64,000 nucleotides of DNA from Bacillaceae bacterium JMAK1 (lineage in GTDB: Bacteria > Bacillota > Bacilli > Bacillales > Marinococcaceae): contig JIBW01000006.1 in the NCBI GenBank assembly GCA_012970285.1, positions 310,001-374,000 of the forward strand, in the 5' to 3' direction. Shown piece after piece: positions 7,796-15,803 of the stretch. Position 1 is the first letter of the stretch. Every line of letters begins with the position of its first letter. The notes under the pieces are model-generated. The model did no database searches and was not told the origin of the DNA. It worked only from the letters and a program-made list of their open reading frames with translations. Position numbers and translations under genes: made by a program.

Positions 7796-9052
7796 CTATT
7801 CACCTGCAACGGTTTCGGTTATTTCTACGGGCACTTCTTCAACTTCCAAGCGGTACTCCAAATCGTCTGGACCTTCAACTTGAATTGGAACGACTTGCTC
7901 CCCTGCTTCTAGTTCCTCTTCACTAAAATCAATATAAAGTCGAATGTCTTCCTCGCTCAACTCGGAAAGTGCTTCCTCATCTCCGTGAACCGTGACACGA
8001 TAAGCACCATCATCCTCTACTTCTGTAGGAATCGATGCGTTGTATGTCTCAGGCAGATTGTCCATTTCGATCTCTAAATCTAGAGACGTTGATTCTTCAA
8101 ATTCATCAAGAAGAATATCTAGTTCAATAACTTCTGGCCTTACGTAACTCACACCATCAGGAAGAGGGATTTCCACTTCTCGCGTCTCACTCTCTTCAAT
8201 TGAACTTAAATCAAGCGTCCCAATATTAATCGAATCAATTTCGTTGATCTCATCGTATTGGCCGAAAATCGTCACTGCCTCTTCAGACAATGTCATTTCA
8301 AGAACTTCAATTCCATCTTCCAATTCCCCGCTCGTGTCATATTCTAATGGCACTTCTTTCGAAGGCAAGCGAATAGGAACAGTGATCTCAACCGACTCTG
8401 GATTAATGTGAGCATCCAACTGCTCTCCGTATGGTCCGTAAGCGATGACCTCAACGAGTTCAGTAAACGTTTCGTCTGCTCCTGCTACATCGACAAACGC
8501 TTGCAACGATGTAATGTTATCAAGCACAGAAGCACCTGCGTAAACTTCTACTTCTCCTGGATTCACTTCTGGGTCACCAATTGTGTGACCTTCTGCGATT
8601 TGTTCTTCATTCATTAATTCAACGTCAACAGGTAGCGTAACAGCTTGACGTTCTTCTAATACGACTCGCACTGTACTCGGCTCTACACTAACATTAAGGC
8701 CACTTGGAAAATTCGCTGTTTGAACATCAACGGTATGAACCCCTGTACCATACTCAGATAAGTCTACATAGACTTCATACGAGGGATTTGTTACCTGAAA
8801 TAATGTCAGTGCACTTTGTGTGCCAGAGACACGCACATCAATGTCATCGTCGATGCTTGCAATCGCATACTGTTCGTCATCGTAATAAATATCTAGCTCT
8901 GCTTCATCAAGTTGAATCTGTTCAGTACTCATAATTGGTGTTGCACCAGGACGATTCCCAAAGTCATCCATATTCACAAACAAGAACAACATCGTTGCAA
9001 TGACTAATGAAATTAACTTTAAAAACCAATGGTTATTGAAGAGCCTATCCAT
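7796..9052 (-). CDS. cdaR: CdaR (YbbR-domain regulator of CdaA)
   Basis: The 418-residue protein has one N-terminal membrane helix (about 12-27). A string of YbbR beta domains outside the cell follows, very rich in Glu and Asp; four repeats can be made out (for example QAVTLPVDVELMNEEQIAEG and KEVPLEYDTSGEL). The family modulates the cyclase CdaA in the membrane. The first eight bases overlap the end of cdaA. The strongly acidic surface is consistent with a salt-adapted organism, although this is only suggestive. Confidence 0.93.
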   Translation of the reverse strand: MDRLFNNHWFLKLISLVIATMLFLFVNMDDFGNRPGATPIMSTEQIQLDEAELDIYYDDEQYAIASIDDDIDVRVSGTQSALTLFQVTNPSYEVYVDLSEYGTGVHTVDVQTANFPSGLNVSVEPSTVRVVLEERQAVTLPVDVELMNEEQIAEGHTIGDPEVNPGEVEVYAGASVLDNITSLQAFVDVAGADETFTELVEVIAYGPYGEQLDAHINPESVEITVPIRLPSKEVPLEYDTSGELEDGIEVLEMTLSEEAVTIFGQYDEINEIDSINIGTLDLSSIEESETREVEIPLPDGVSYVRPEVIELDILLDEFEESTSLDLEIEMDNLPETYNASIPTEVEDDGAYRVTVHGDEEALSELSEEDIRLYIDFSEEELEAGEQVVPIQVEGPDDLEYRLEVEEVPVEITETVAGE

Positions 9053-9866
9053 CTTTCCGCCCTCCCCAATTCCAAAACGACGTATTGGACGATTTGGATG
9101 CCTTGATTAATTCATTCTCAAGCATCTTACGAATCGTTTCATCGTCTAAGTCACGATGCAATTCACCATTCTTTGTTGCTGATATGGCACCTGTTTCTTC
9201 TGAAACCGTGACAGTTAATGCATCTGTCACTTCACTAACACCGATTGCAGCACGGTGCCTCGTACCAAGTTCTTTTGAAATAAATGGATTCTCGGAAAGC
9301 GGCAAATAACACGCCGCAGCAACGAGTTGATTGCCACGAAGTATAACTGCGCCATCATGTAAAGGCGCGTTAGGCATAAAGATGTTCGTTAAAAGCTCTG
9401 AAGAAATCTGGGCATTAACGGCGACTCCTGTTTCAATGTAGTCGCTCATGCCCGTCTCTTTCTCGATCGAAATCAATGCACCAATTCTACGCTTTGCCAT
9501 GTACTTTAATGAACTCATAATCGCATCAATCGTCTTGACTGAATCTTCTTCTTCTGTCGATTGTCCACGTCCGAATAAGCGTCCACGACCTAATTGTTCT
9601 AGCCCTCGACGCATTTCAGGTTGGAAAATAATGATGATCGCAAGCACACCATATGTAATGACAAGGTTCATAATAAACGACATCGTATGCAAGCCGAAAA
9701 AGTTACTTAAAAAGCCTGCTGCTAAGATGACGATAATTCCCTTTAATAACTGAACTGCCCTCGTTCCACGAACGATTGAAATCAATTTATAAACTACAAA
9801 TGTAACGAGTAATATATCAATAATTCGGCGTAGCCACGTAAGTAATTCGAACTCCTCACCAAACAT
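9045..9866 (-). CDS. cdaA: Diadenylate cyclase CdaA
   Basis: CdaA makes the second messenger c-di-AMP from two ATP and controls potassium and osmolyte homeostasis and wall integrity. Three membrane helices lie in residues 10-82. The DAC domain follows with its two signature motifs, DGA (171-173) and GTRHR (201-205). The length of 273 residues is typical. The gene heads the cdaA-cdaR-glmM operon and overlaps cdaR. Confidence 0.97.
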   Translation of the reverse strand: MFGEEFELLTWLRRIIDILLVTFVVYKLISIVRGTRAVQLLKGIIVILAAGFLSNFFGLHTMSFIMNLVITYGVLAIIIIFQPEMRRGLEQLGRGRLFGRGQSTEEEDSVKTIDAIMSSLKYMAKRRIGALISIEKETGMSDYIETGVAVNAQISSELLTNIFMPNAPLHDGAVILRGNQLVAAACYLPLSENPFISKELGTRHRAAIGVSEVTDALTVTVSEETGAISATKNGELHRDLDDETIRKMLENELIKASKSSNTSFWNWGGRKDG

Positions 9867-10165
9867 TCATTTGCCTCCCACTAGGATTTAAAAGCGAGAA
9901 ACCTCGAGAGGTTAACACCATTAACAGTATAACATAGCTCTCGATTTAACTGGTAGCAACTCAACGATCCTTAGAAATCCTTCGGTATCTACACAGTATA
10001 ACTCTTCTTCGTTTCTCTTAACCCTTATGCTTTGTGATCGTCTACTTATTACTACGTGTTCTTTACCCTCTTGTTACATCGTTTTCCTCAAAAACTCGTT
10101 TAAAAAAACCGCAATCCCCTCTAAATGAAATGTAAAATTCTCAACATCAACACTTCTCTTCATTA
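9867..10165. other. Upstream region of cdaA, no gene
   Basis: Nothing in this AT-rich gap reads as a gene. A -10-like TATACT for the cdaA direction lies at 9926-9931, without a good -35 at 17 bp. The ten-base string ACAGTATAAC occurs twice (near 9924 and 9994). A ribosome-binding purine run precedes cdaA. Confidence 0.4.
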
Positions 10166-10202
10166 AAAAGTAAAAACCTTGCTCCATTACGTAGCAAGGT
10201 TT
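10166..10202 (-). terminator. Terminator after rsiW
   Basis: AACCTTGCT and AGCAAGGTT with a nine-base loop, followed on the - strand by TTTTTAC and TTTTTAATG. The stem directly follows the rsiW stop. Confidence 0.75.
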
Positions 10203-10831
10203 CACTCTTCCCGATCTGGTGTAAGATTAGAGAACAGTTCTTTCGTTTCGTACCATAACCATGATAGCACTTGATTCACTTCTTCAATGTTACCTGCCAC
10301 TTGGCCGGCTGAAGCCATATATCGTTCACCGTTTATTACAGTTAAATCTCCTTGGACTTCCCCTTGAACGTCCACGTCACCATTACGAACCGTCAAATCT
10401 CCTTCAATCACTTCACCCTCAGGAATGATAACGGTATTGCTCTCTTGGTCTACTTCAAAATTACCGACCCCAGAAATCGCCATCTCTCCACCGCTCATCC
10501 CTGTCCAGTTAAGCCAAGTCATTGAAGACATAAACAGAAGAAACACTGCTGCAGCAACAAGGACGGGATGGTTTTTTGACCATTTCTTCCAAGCGATCGT
10601 TCGCTTCTTTTTCTTTTGAGGTAATGCACTCATGACGTTTTCCGTGAATTCCTTCGGTGCTTGAATATGTGAAGCGCTTTGAACAAGCGCAATCGATTTC
10701 TTAACTTCATCATAATGCTCTTTGCATTCAGAGCAACCCTCTAGATGTCGATAGAGCTGTTCACGCTCATTTTGAGTCATCTCACCATCAAAATAACGGT
10801 GAATCGAATCGCTGTGTTTCAAACAGCTCAT
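10202..10831 (-). CDS. rsiW: Anti-sigma-W factor RsiW
   Basis: RsiW holds SigW inactive at the membrane until stepwise proteolysis frees it during envelope stress. The N-terminus has the zinc-binding anti-sigma motif H29-x3-C33-x2-C36, one membrane helix spans about 89-107, and the outer part contains short beta repeats (GDLTVRNGDVDVQGEVQGDL). Length (209) and the closing YMASAGQVAG...EEVNQ segment match Bacillus RsiW closely. It follows sigW by about 20 bases. Confidence 0.95.
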   Translation of the reverse strand: MSCLKHSDSIHRYFDGEMTQNEREQLYRHLEGCSECKEHYDEVKKSIALVQSASHIQAPKEFTENVMSALPQKKKKRTIAWKKWSKNHPVLVAAAVFLLFMSSMTWLNWTGMSGGEMAISGVGNFEVDQESNTVIIPEGEVIEGDLTVRNGDVDVQGEVQGDLTVINGERYMASAGQVAGNIEEVNQVLSWLWYETKELFSNLTPDREE

Positions 10832-10850
10832 AACCTTCTACGCCCCTTTG

Positions 10851-11414
10851 TTACCATTTTTTTAGCTTTTTACGTAATGCTTCTCTGCCGCGATGAACAT
10901 GTGTTTTCACCGTTGCAACTGGAAGATCGAGAATTACGCTCATCTCTTGCAACGATAAATCCTCCATATACTTCAAAATAATTGCTGCTCGGTATTTTGG
11001 TGGCAACGTGTCAATTTCTTTTTGGATGGAAGCTTGCCACTCGAGTGTTACGACTTGCTCATCAGGGAGTGCATCTGTTGCAGCGAGTTGGGCGTAACCG
11101 TCAAGTCCTTCTGCACCATTCACTTCGGCGTCTAACGAAAAATCAGGCTTCTTCTTCCTAAGTCGATCGATACTTAAATTCGTCGCAATACGGAATAGCC
11201 ATGTGGAAAACTTACGATTCACATCGTATCGCTCAATATTCGTATACGCACGTATAAATGCTTCTTGCGAAACGTCTTGAGCTTCTTGTGCGTTCCCGAC
11301 CATTCGATAAGCCACTTGATACACTTTATCTTTGTACGCATCAACAATTTGGGCAAAAGCTTCCGTATCCCCTGCCTTAACCTCTCGTATACATTGATTT
11401 AGCCAGTCATCCAT
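10851..11414 (-). CDS. sigW: ECF sigma factor SigW
   Basis: The 187-residue protein has sigma region 2 (YKDKVYQVAYRMVGNAQEAQ) and region 4 (LSLQEMSVILDLPVATVKT), ending HRGREALRKKL. It is nearly collinear with Bacillus SigW. The start is the ATG for MDDWLNQ. The longer frame to 11459 cannot be used because it would begin inside the SigW promoter at 11447-11473. SigW directs detoxification and envelope-protection genes against membrane-active antimicrobials and alkaline shock. Confidence 0.95.
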   Translation of the reverse strand: MDDWLNQCIREVKAGDTEAFAQIVDAYKDKVYQVAYRMVGNAQEAQDVSQEAFIRAYTNIERYDVNRKFSTWLFRIATNLSIDRLRKKKPDFSLDAEVNGAEGLDGYAQLAATDALPDEQVVTLEWQASIQKEIDTLPPKYRAAIILKYMEDLSLQEMSVILDLPVATVKTHVHRGREALRKKLKKW

Positions 11415-11446
11415 GCAAACCCCGCCTTGTGTCCGTTCTCTATGAT

Positions 11447-11473
11447 TACGCTTTTCCAATCGTTATGGTTTCA
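11447..11473 (-). promoter_or_regulatory. SigW autoregulatory promoter
   Basis: TGAAAC (11468-11473) and CGTA (11447-11450) are separated by exactly 17 bp, the known SigW consensus, directly upstream of sigW. This supports positive autoregulation. Confidence 0.88.
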
Positions 11474-11566
11474 ACAAAATTGAAAAAAGCGCTAGAATTT
11501 TTTTCATCCAATCGTTTTATTTTAGCATGAATTATTTTACCCACTTTAATCTTAATAAAAATACAA

Positions 11567-11598
11567 TAAAAAAAAGAGCAAAACAATATGTTCTGCCC
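11567..11598 (-). terminator. Terminator of the tRNA cluster
   Basis: Arms GGGCAGAAC and GTTTTGCTC pair with two wobble pairs and are followed on the - strand by eight T. It lies just after tRNA-Gly(TCC). Confidence 0.7.
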
Positions 11599-11614
11599 TT
11601 AGTAGTTATGTAAT

Positions 11615-11688
11615 TGGAGCGGGTGATGGGAATCGAACCCACATCATCAGCTTGGAAGGCTGAGGTTTTACCACTAAACTACACCCGC
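11615..11688 (-). tRNA. tRNA-Gly (anticodon TCC)
   Basis: A complete cloverleaf reads leftwards: acceptor GCGGGTG, anticodon arm with TCC, T-arm GGGTTCGATTCCC, and an encoded CCA end. Confidence 0.96.
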
Positions 11689-11733
11689 GTTTAAGTTACT
11701 ATGTACTTTATCATACTCGAAAGTAAAAATCAA

Positions 11734-11808
11734 TGGAGCGGGAGACGGGATTCGAACCCGCGACCCCCACCTTGGCAAGGTGGTGTTCTACCACTGAACT
11801 ACTCCCGC
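11734..11808 (-). tRNA. tRNA-Gly (anticodon GCC)
   Basis: Acceptor GCGGGAG, anticodon loop TTGCCAA, T-arm GGGTTCGAATCCC and encoded CCA. It follows tRNA-Tyr by eight bases, so the two are co-transcribed. Confidence 0.96.
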
Positions 11809-11815
11809 ATGAAAA

Positions 11816-11900
11816 TGGTGGAGGGGGACGGATTCGAACCGCCGAACCCTGAGGGAGCGGATTTACAGTCCGCCGCGTTTAGCCACTTCGCTACCCCTCC
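11816..11900 (-). tRNA. tRNA-Tyr (anticodon GTA)
   Basis: An 85-base class II tRNA with acceptor GGAGGGG, anticodon GTA, a long variable arm (CTCCCTCAGGG) and encoded CCA. Confidence 0.95.
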
Positions 11901-11934
11901 ATTTAAAATGGAATGTTCTTCCAGTGCTCATAAA

Positions 11935-11962
11935 TGATAAAACCAGCAAATATCTTTGCTGG
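11935..11962 (-). terminator. Hairpin between tRNA-Glu and tRNA-Tyr
   Basis: CCAGCAAA and TTTGCTGG enclose GATA and lead into TTTTATC on the - strand. It may end or reduce transcription from the tRNA-Glu promoter. No separate clear promoter for tRNA-Tyr is visible, so read-through is likely. Confidence 0.5.
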
Positions 11963-11984
11963 GAAGTCTCGTTATAAAATTAAA

Positions 11985-12059
11985 TGGTGACCCGTGCGGG
12001 ATTCGAACCCGCGTTACCGCCGTGAAAGGGCGGTGTCTTAACCCCTTGACCAACGGGCC
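11985..12059 (-). tRNA. tRNA-Glu (anticodon TTC)
   Basis: Acceptor GGCCCGT, anticodon loop CTTTCAC, T-arm GGGTTCGAATCCC and encoded CCA. Confidence 0.96.
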
Positions 12060-12090
12060 ATTTCGTTGGTGTCTCTTGCTGACAAATAAT

Positions 12091-12119
12091 ATTATATGAT
12101 CTTCTAGAAGAAAAAGCAA
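12091..12119 (-). promoter_or_regulatory. SigA promoter of the tRNA cluster
   Basis: TTGCTT (12114-12119), 17 bp, then a perfect TATAAT (12091-12096), about 30 bp upstream of tRNA-Glu. Confidence 0.75.
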
Positions 12120-12286
12120 TAGGTTTTTAAAAACTTTTTAAAGAAACTTTTTCTCGCTCGGAAACCCTTATAAGTATAGGCTTTTTCCGGTGTTTTAGGC
12201 AACTGTTTTGTTTTGGCAAACAGAAATACAGCTCGCTTCTTTCGTATGATCCCCAATAATGAATGCAGGAATACGAGAAGCTTTTG

Positions 12287-12314
12287 TCGAAAATGCACAA
12301 ATGCACATTTTCGA
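12287..12314 (+). repeat. Inverted repeat in the leader of the HIBYL-CoA hydrolase gene
   Basis: TCGAAAATG (12287-12295) is repeated inverted as CATTTTCGA (12306-12314), with a ten-base centre that itself contains TGCACAAATGCA. It lies about 25 bases upstream of the GTG start and just before the ribosome binding site. It may be an operator or an RNA hairpin; there is no T-run for a terminator. Confidence 0.5.
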
Positions 12315-12338
12315 ACACATACTTTGAGGAGGATTACT

Positions 12339-13385
12339 GTGACAACGACAACAACAGATGTGACGTTTTCTACAACAACTACTGGCGTAGGGATCATTAC
12401 GCTTAACCGACCTAAAGCATTAAACTCCATTACGAACAACATGGTAACGGCAATGTTACAACAACTTAAGCAATGGCAAGACGATAAAGCTATTTCTGTA
12501 ATTGTTTTCAAAGGTAGCGGCGAAAAAGGGTTTTGTGCAGGCGGAGACATTAAAACGCTCGCCTCTGCAAAAGAAGGCGACGATCAATTTAACGATGCGA
12601 AGCAGTTTTTCGTCGATGAATATGAGCTGGATCTTCTGCTTGCTAATTACCCGAAGCCCATTGCGTCGCTTCTAAACGGTGTCGTTATGGGTGGCGGTGT
12701 CGGACTTACCCAAGGGACGAGCCACCGCATCGTTACGAAAAACACGAAATGGGCGATGCCTGAAATGAACATCGCATTCTTTCCAGATGTCGGTGGTGTT
12801 CATTTTTTAAATCAAGCCCCCGGATATACAGGAATGTATTTAGCATTAACAGCGAAAACGATTCGAGCTGCTGACATTCTCTACATTGGAGCGGCAGACT
12901 TCTACGTAGAAGAACTCGATGTGCTTGAACAAAAGATTGTCGATTACGACTGGAGTAACGTTGAAGAGACCGATCGCAAACTCGACGAGCTAATCGGTTC
13001 ACTTGCGGCAGAGCCACCTCAAGGAGAGCTGGCAGCTTTGCAAAACGACATTGACGACACGTTCCACTTATATTCCGTTGAAGATATTGTTGCCAAGTTG
13101 CGAGATCGAGGCGATTCGTTCGGGGATGAGCATGCAACTACCCTTCTTTCTAAATCACCGGTTTCTTTAAAGGTTACTCATAAGTACATGCTTGATTATG
13201 CTCACCGCTCACTTGAAGATACGTTGAATATGGACGTTGTTGTTGCCATGAACTTCTTACGTAACAATGACTTCTATGAAGGTGTTGAGGCGGTATTAAT
13301 AAAAAAACATCAATCTCCGAATTATGATTACCCGTCTCTTGAAGATGTAAGCGATGAACTCGTTAATTCTTATTTCAAAGCGTAA
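12339..13385 (+). CDS. 3-hydroxyisobutyryl-CoA hydrolase (crotonase family)
   Basis: In valine breakdown this enzyme frees 3-hydroxyisobutyrate from its CoA ester. The 348-residue protein starts at a GTG with GAGGAGG six bases upstream; a longer frame back to 12213 lacks such a site. Crotonase motifs are present: oxyanion-hole segments (KGFCAGGDIK and GVVMGGGVGL) and PEMNIAFFPDVGG, the form typical of HIBYL-CoA hydrolases rather than simple enoyl-CoA hydratases. The extended C-terminal half also fits. The neighbours are convergent mmsA and mmsB, which act on the product, so the context supports the call. Confidence 0.85.
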   Translation: MTTTTTDVTFSTTTTGVGIITLNRPKALNSITNNMVTAMLQQLKQWQDDKAISVIVFKGSGEKGFCAGGDIKTLASAKEGDDQFNDAKQFFVDEYELDLLLANYPKPIASLLNGVVMGGGVGLTQGTSHRIVTKNTKWAMPEMNIAFFPDVGGVHFLNQAPGYTGMYLALTAKTIRAADILYIGAADFYVEELDVLEQKIVDYDWSNVEETDRKLDELIGSLAAEPPQGELAALQNDIDDTFHLYSVEDIVAKLRDRGDSFGDEHATTLLSKSPVSLKVTHKYMLDYAHRSLEDTLNMDVVVAMNFLRNNDFYEGVEAVLIKKHQSPNYDYPSLEDVSDELVNSYFKA

Positions 13386-13393
13386 ATACCTTG

Positions 13394-13433
13394 AAAAAAC
13401 GCGACCTGGACACTATGTCAGGTCGCGTTTTTT
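13394..13433. terminator. Bidirectional terminator between convergent valine genes
   Basis: AAAAAACGCGACCTG and CAGGTCGCGTTTTTT form a long stem with A- and T-runs on both flanks. Confidence 0.88.
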
Positions 13434-13436
13434 CTT

Positions 13437-14885
13437 TTAAAACCAACGTTCAGTGACTACTTTTTTCCTCGTATAAAACTGAACGCCATCTCGTCCATTC
13501 GTTCCTAAATCTCCGAAAAAGGATGATTTGTTTCCTGCAAACGCAAAGAACGCCATTGGTGCTGGAACATTTACGTTCACACCGACCATCCCTGCATCAA
13601 TTCGATCGCGGAATGTCTGGGCAGACTTCCCACTCGACGTATAAATGACTGCCCCATTTGCAAATTGTGACGCATTTGTAACTTCAATCGCCTCATCAAG
13701 ATCTTTTACACGAACGATACTTAACACCGGCGCAAAAATCTCGTCTTGCCAAATCTTCATTTCTTGGGTCACATGATCAAATAACGTGGCCCCAACAAAA
13801 TAACCTGCCTCTACTTGATCTCCTTTTTCTCTACCATCAACGAGTAACGTGGCACCTGAGCGCACGCCATCATCAATATAGCTAAGTACCCGCTCTTTAT
13901 GAGATTCGCGAATGAGAGGTCCAACGAAGTTTTGATCATCGTGACCATCACCAACCGTTAATGCTTTCGTACGTTTCGTTAACTCGGCAATAAATTCATC
14001 TGCAATGTCTTCAGTGACAACGACAACAGAACAAGCCATACAACGTTCTCCACTACTTCCAAACGCTGAACCAATCACCCCTTCAATTGTTTTATCTAGC
14101 TGACAATCGGCAAGCACCGTTGCATGGTTTTTCGCGCCTGCAAGTGCCTGAACCCGTTTACCGTGGGCGGTACCTGTTTCATAAACAATGCGAGCTACTG
14201 GTTCTGATCCAACAAACGAAATCGCTTCGATGTCAGGGTGAGTAAGAATACGGTTTACGACATCTTTGGCACCGTGCACGAGATTTAAGACACCTTTTGG
14301 AAACCCAGCTTCGTAAAACAGTTCTACAAGTCGCTCGGCAAGAACCGGTGTCCTCTCGGATGTTTTCAGAACAAACGTATTGCCACATGCAATCGCAAGT
14401 GGGAACATCCAAAGTGGAACCATCATCGGGAAATTAAATGGGGTAATTCCCGCAACAACGCCAAGAGGATAACGCCAGATTGAACCGTCAATTCCTCCAG
14501 CAATGCGTGGCAACGCGTCTCCCATCATCAAGTTTGGGGTCGAAGTCGCCAGTTCAACAACCTCAATCCCTCGTTGCACTTCACCATGCGCGTCTTTTAA
14601 CGTCTTACCATTTTCAAGCGTAATAATGTCTCCTAATTCTTGTTTGTTTTCATTTAACAAGTGCAGATAGCGGAACATGAGTCGCGCACGCTCAGGTACA
14701 GGTACGAGCGACCACGTTTTATACGCTTCTTTCGAAGCTTCGACTGCTAAGTTCACATCTTCTTCTGTTGAAATTGGTACTTTTGCAATTTCCTCACCTG
14801 TTGCAGGATTTGGCACAGATTCGAGATGTCCACCTACGGATTCTTGCCACTGGTCATTAATATAATTGCGAATTATTTTTGTCAT
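13437..14885 (-). CDS. mmsA: Methylmalonate-semialdehyde dehydrogenase (CoA-acylating)
   Basis: This enzyme oxidises (methyl)malonate semialdehyde to propionyl-CoA or acetyl-CoA with NAD and CoA, closing valine degradation. The 482-residue aldehyde dehydrogenase has Cys282 in SSGERCMAC. Where ordinary aldehyde dehydrogenases have a Glu base in LELGGK, it reads ALAGAKNH, as expected for CoA-acylating members. Its ATG overlaps the mmsB stop by four bases (ATGA). A related enzyme, IolA, works in inositol breakdown, but the surrounding genes favour valine. Confidence 0.93.
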   Translation of the reverse strand: MTKIIRNYINDQWQESVGGHLESVPNPATGEEIAKVPISTEEDVNLAVEASKEAYKTWSLVPVPERARLMFRYLHLLNENKQELGDIITLENGKTLKDAHGEVQRGIEVVELATSTPNLMMGDALPRIAGGIDGSIWRYPLGVVAGITPFNFPMMVPLWMFPLAIACGNTFVLKTSERTPVLAERLVELFYEAGFPKGVLNLVHGAKDVVNRILTHPDIEAISFVGSEPVARIVYETGTAHGKRVQALAGAKNHATVLADCQLDKTIEGVIGSAFGSSGERCMACSVVVVTEDIADEFIAELTKRTKALTVGDGHDDQNFVGPLIRESHKERVLSYIDDGVRSGATLLVDGREKGDQVEAGYFVGATLFDHVTQEMKIWQDEIFAPVLSIVRVKDLDEAIEVTNASQFANGAVIYTSSGKSAQTFRDRIDAGMVGVNVNVPAPMAFFAFAGNKSSFFGDLGTNGRDGVQFYTRKKVVTERWF

Positions 14886-15790
14886 GACGTTGACTCCTCT
14901 CGTTTTGCTTGAAATGTAATTTTTTGCTTTCCAACATGTTCATACAAACTCGCCATATCTTTTTCCCCATATCCTGCGTCTTCGGCTTCTTCGTACACAT
15001 CAAGTAGCACATTCGTTACTGGCAGGTCGAGTCCGATTTGTTCCATCGTCTCTTTTACAAAACCTAAGTCTTTTCGAAGAAGACTTAGCGTAAAACCCGG
15101 ATTGTAATCGTTATTCGCCATAAATGTTTTATAGTTGCGTTCATAAATTCGACTTTGTCCGTAACTCACATTCATCACATCAAATAACGCATCCAAGTTC
15201 ATCCCTTGCTTCTTTGCAAGCGCGACTGCCTCACTCACACCAGCCGTGTAAAACCCGATGAGCAAATTGTTAATGAGTTTCGTCATCGTACCACTACTGA
15301 TTTTTTCATCAATATGAAATACATTTGCACCGAGCGTATCCATAATAGGCTTGGCATCCTGAAAGACCGAGGCTTTGCCGCCTGCCATAAACGTTAATGT
15401 CCGATTTTCCGCACCTACAACCCCGCCGCTAACTGGCGCTTGTAGAAAGCGCACGTTATAGTCAATGGCGACCTTTTCTACATTTTCATTGTTCTCTGGA
15501 GCTACCGTGCTCGTATCGATGAGTAGTACACCAGGCGCCGCGTGACGGATGAGACCATCTTCTGCTAGATACACATGTTCATACGCAACGACTGAAGGTA
15601 AACTCGTAATGACGACATCACACGTTTTTGCTAACGATTCAACCGACTGCCCAACCTGACCACCAAGTGCTTCGAACCGACGCTCCATTTCAGGATTTAA
15701 GTCTAATCCGTACACGTTGTAGCCAGATTCAAGTAAATTCTTACTCATCGGATAACCCATATTCCCAAGTCCGATAAATCCGATCTTCAT
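14882..15790 (-). CDS. mmsB: 3-hydroxyisobutyrate dehydrogenase
   Basis: It oxidises 3-hydroxyisobutyrate to methylmalonate semialdehyde with NAD. The 302-residue protein has the Rossmann motif [12 protein letters not shown] at the N-terminus, the substrate loop APVSGG and the catalytic Lys in TMTKLINN. The ATG at 15790 is chosen because AAAGGAGG precedes it by seven bases; the extra codons upstream read as leader. It is flanked by the acyl-CoA dehydrogenase (13 bases upstream) and mmsA (four-base overlap), one operon. Confidence 0.93.
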   Translation of the reverse strand: MKIGFIGLGNMGYPMSKNLLESGYNVYGLDLNPEMERRFEALGGQVGQSVESLAKTCDVVITSLPSVVAYEHVYLAEDGLIRHAAPGVLLIDTSTVAPENNENVEKVAIDYNVRFLQAPVSGGVVGAENRTLTFMAGGKASVFQDAKPIMDTLGANVFHIDEKISSGTMTKLINNLLIGFYTAGVSEAVALAKKQGMNLDALFDVMNVSYGQSRIYERNYKTFMANNDYNPGFTLSLLRKDLGFVKETMEQIGLDLPVTNVLLDVYEEAEDAGYGEKDMASLYEHVGKQKITFQAKREESTS

Positions 15791-15803
15791 CTCAATTCCT
15801 CCT

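Noticed and set aside
9897-9914. Short palindrome AACCTC-GA-GAGGTT near cdaA as an operator
   Set aside because: Six-base arms in a short element with no second copy; too weak to claim.
11415-11459. N-terminal extension of SigW
   Set aside because: The extra codons lie inside and downstream of the SigW promoter elements, before the likely transcription start.
11701-11937. Frame of 78 codons on the + strand over the tRNA genes
   Set aside because: It is the reverse strand of tRNA-Gly and tRNA-Tyr; the sequence is explained by tRNA structure.
12213-12338. Longer start for the HIBYL-CoA hydrolase
   Set aside because: The chosen GTG has GAGGAGG in place and gives a normal N-terminus; the extension contains an inverted repeat and Arg-rich sequence unlike the family.
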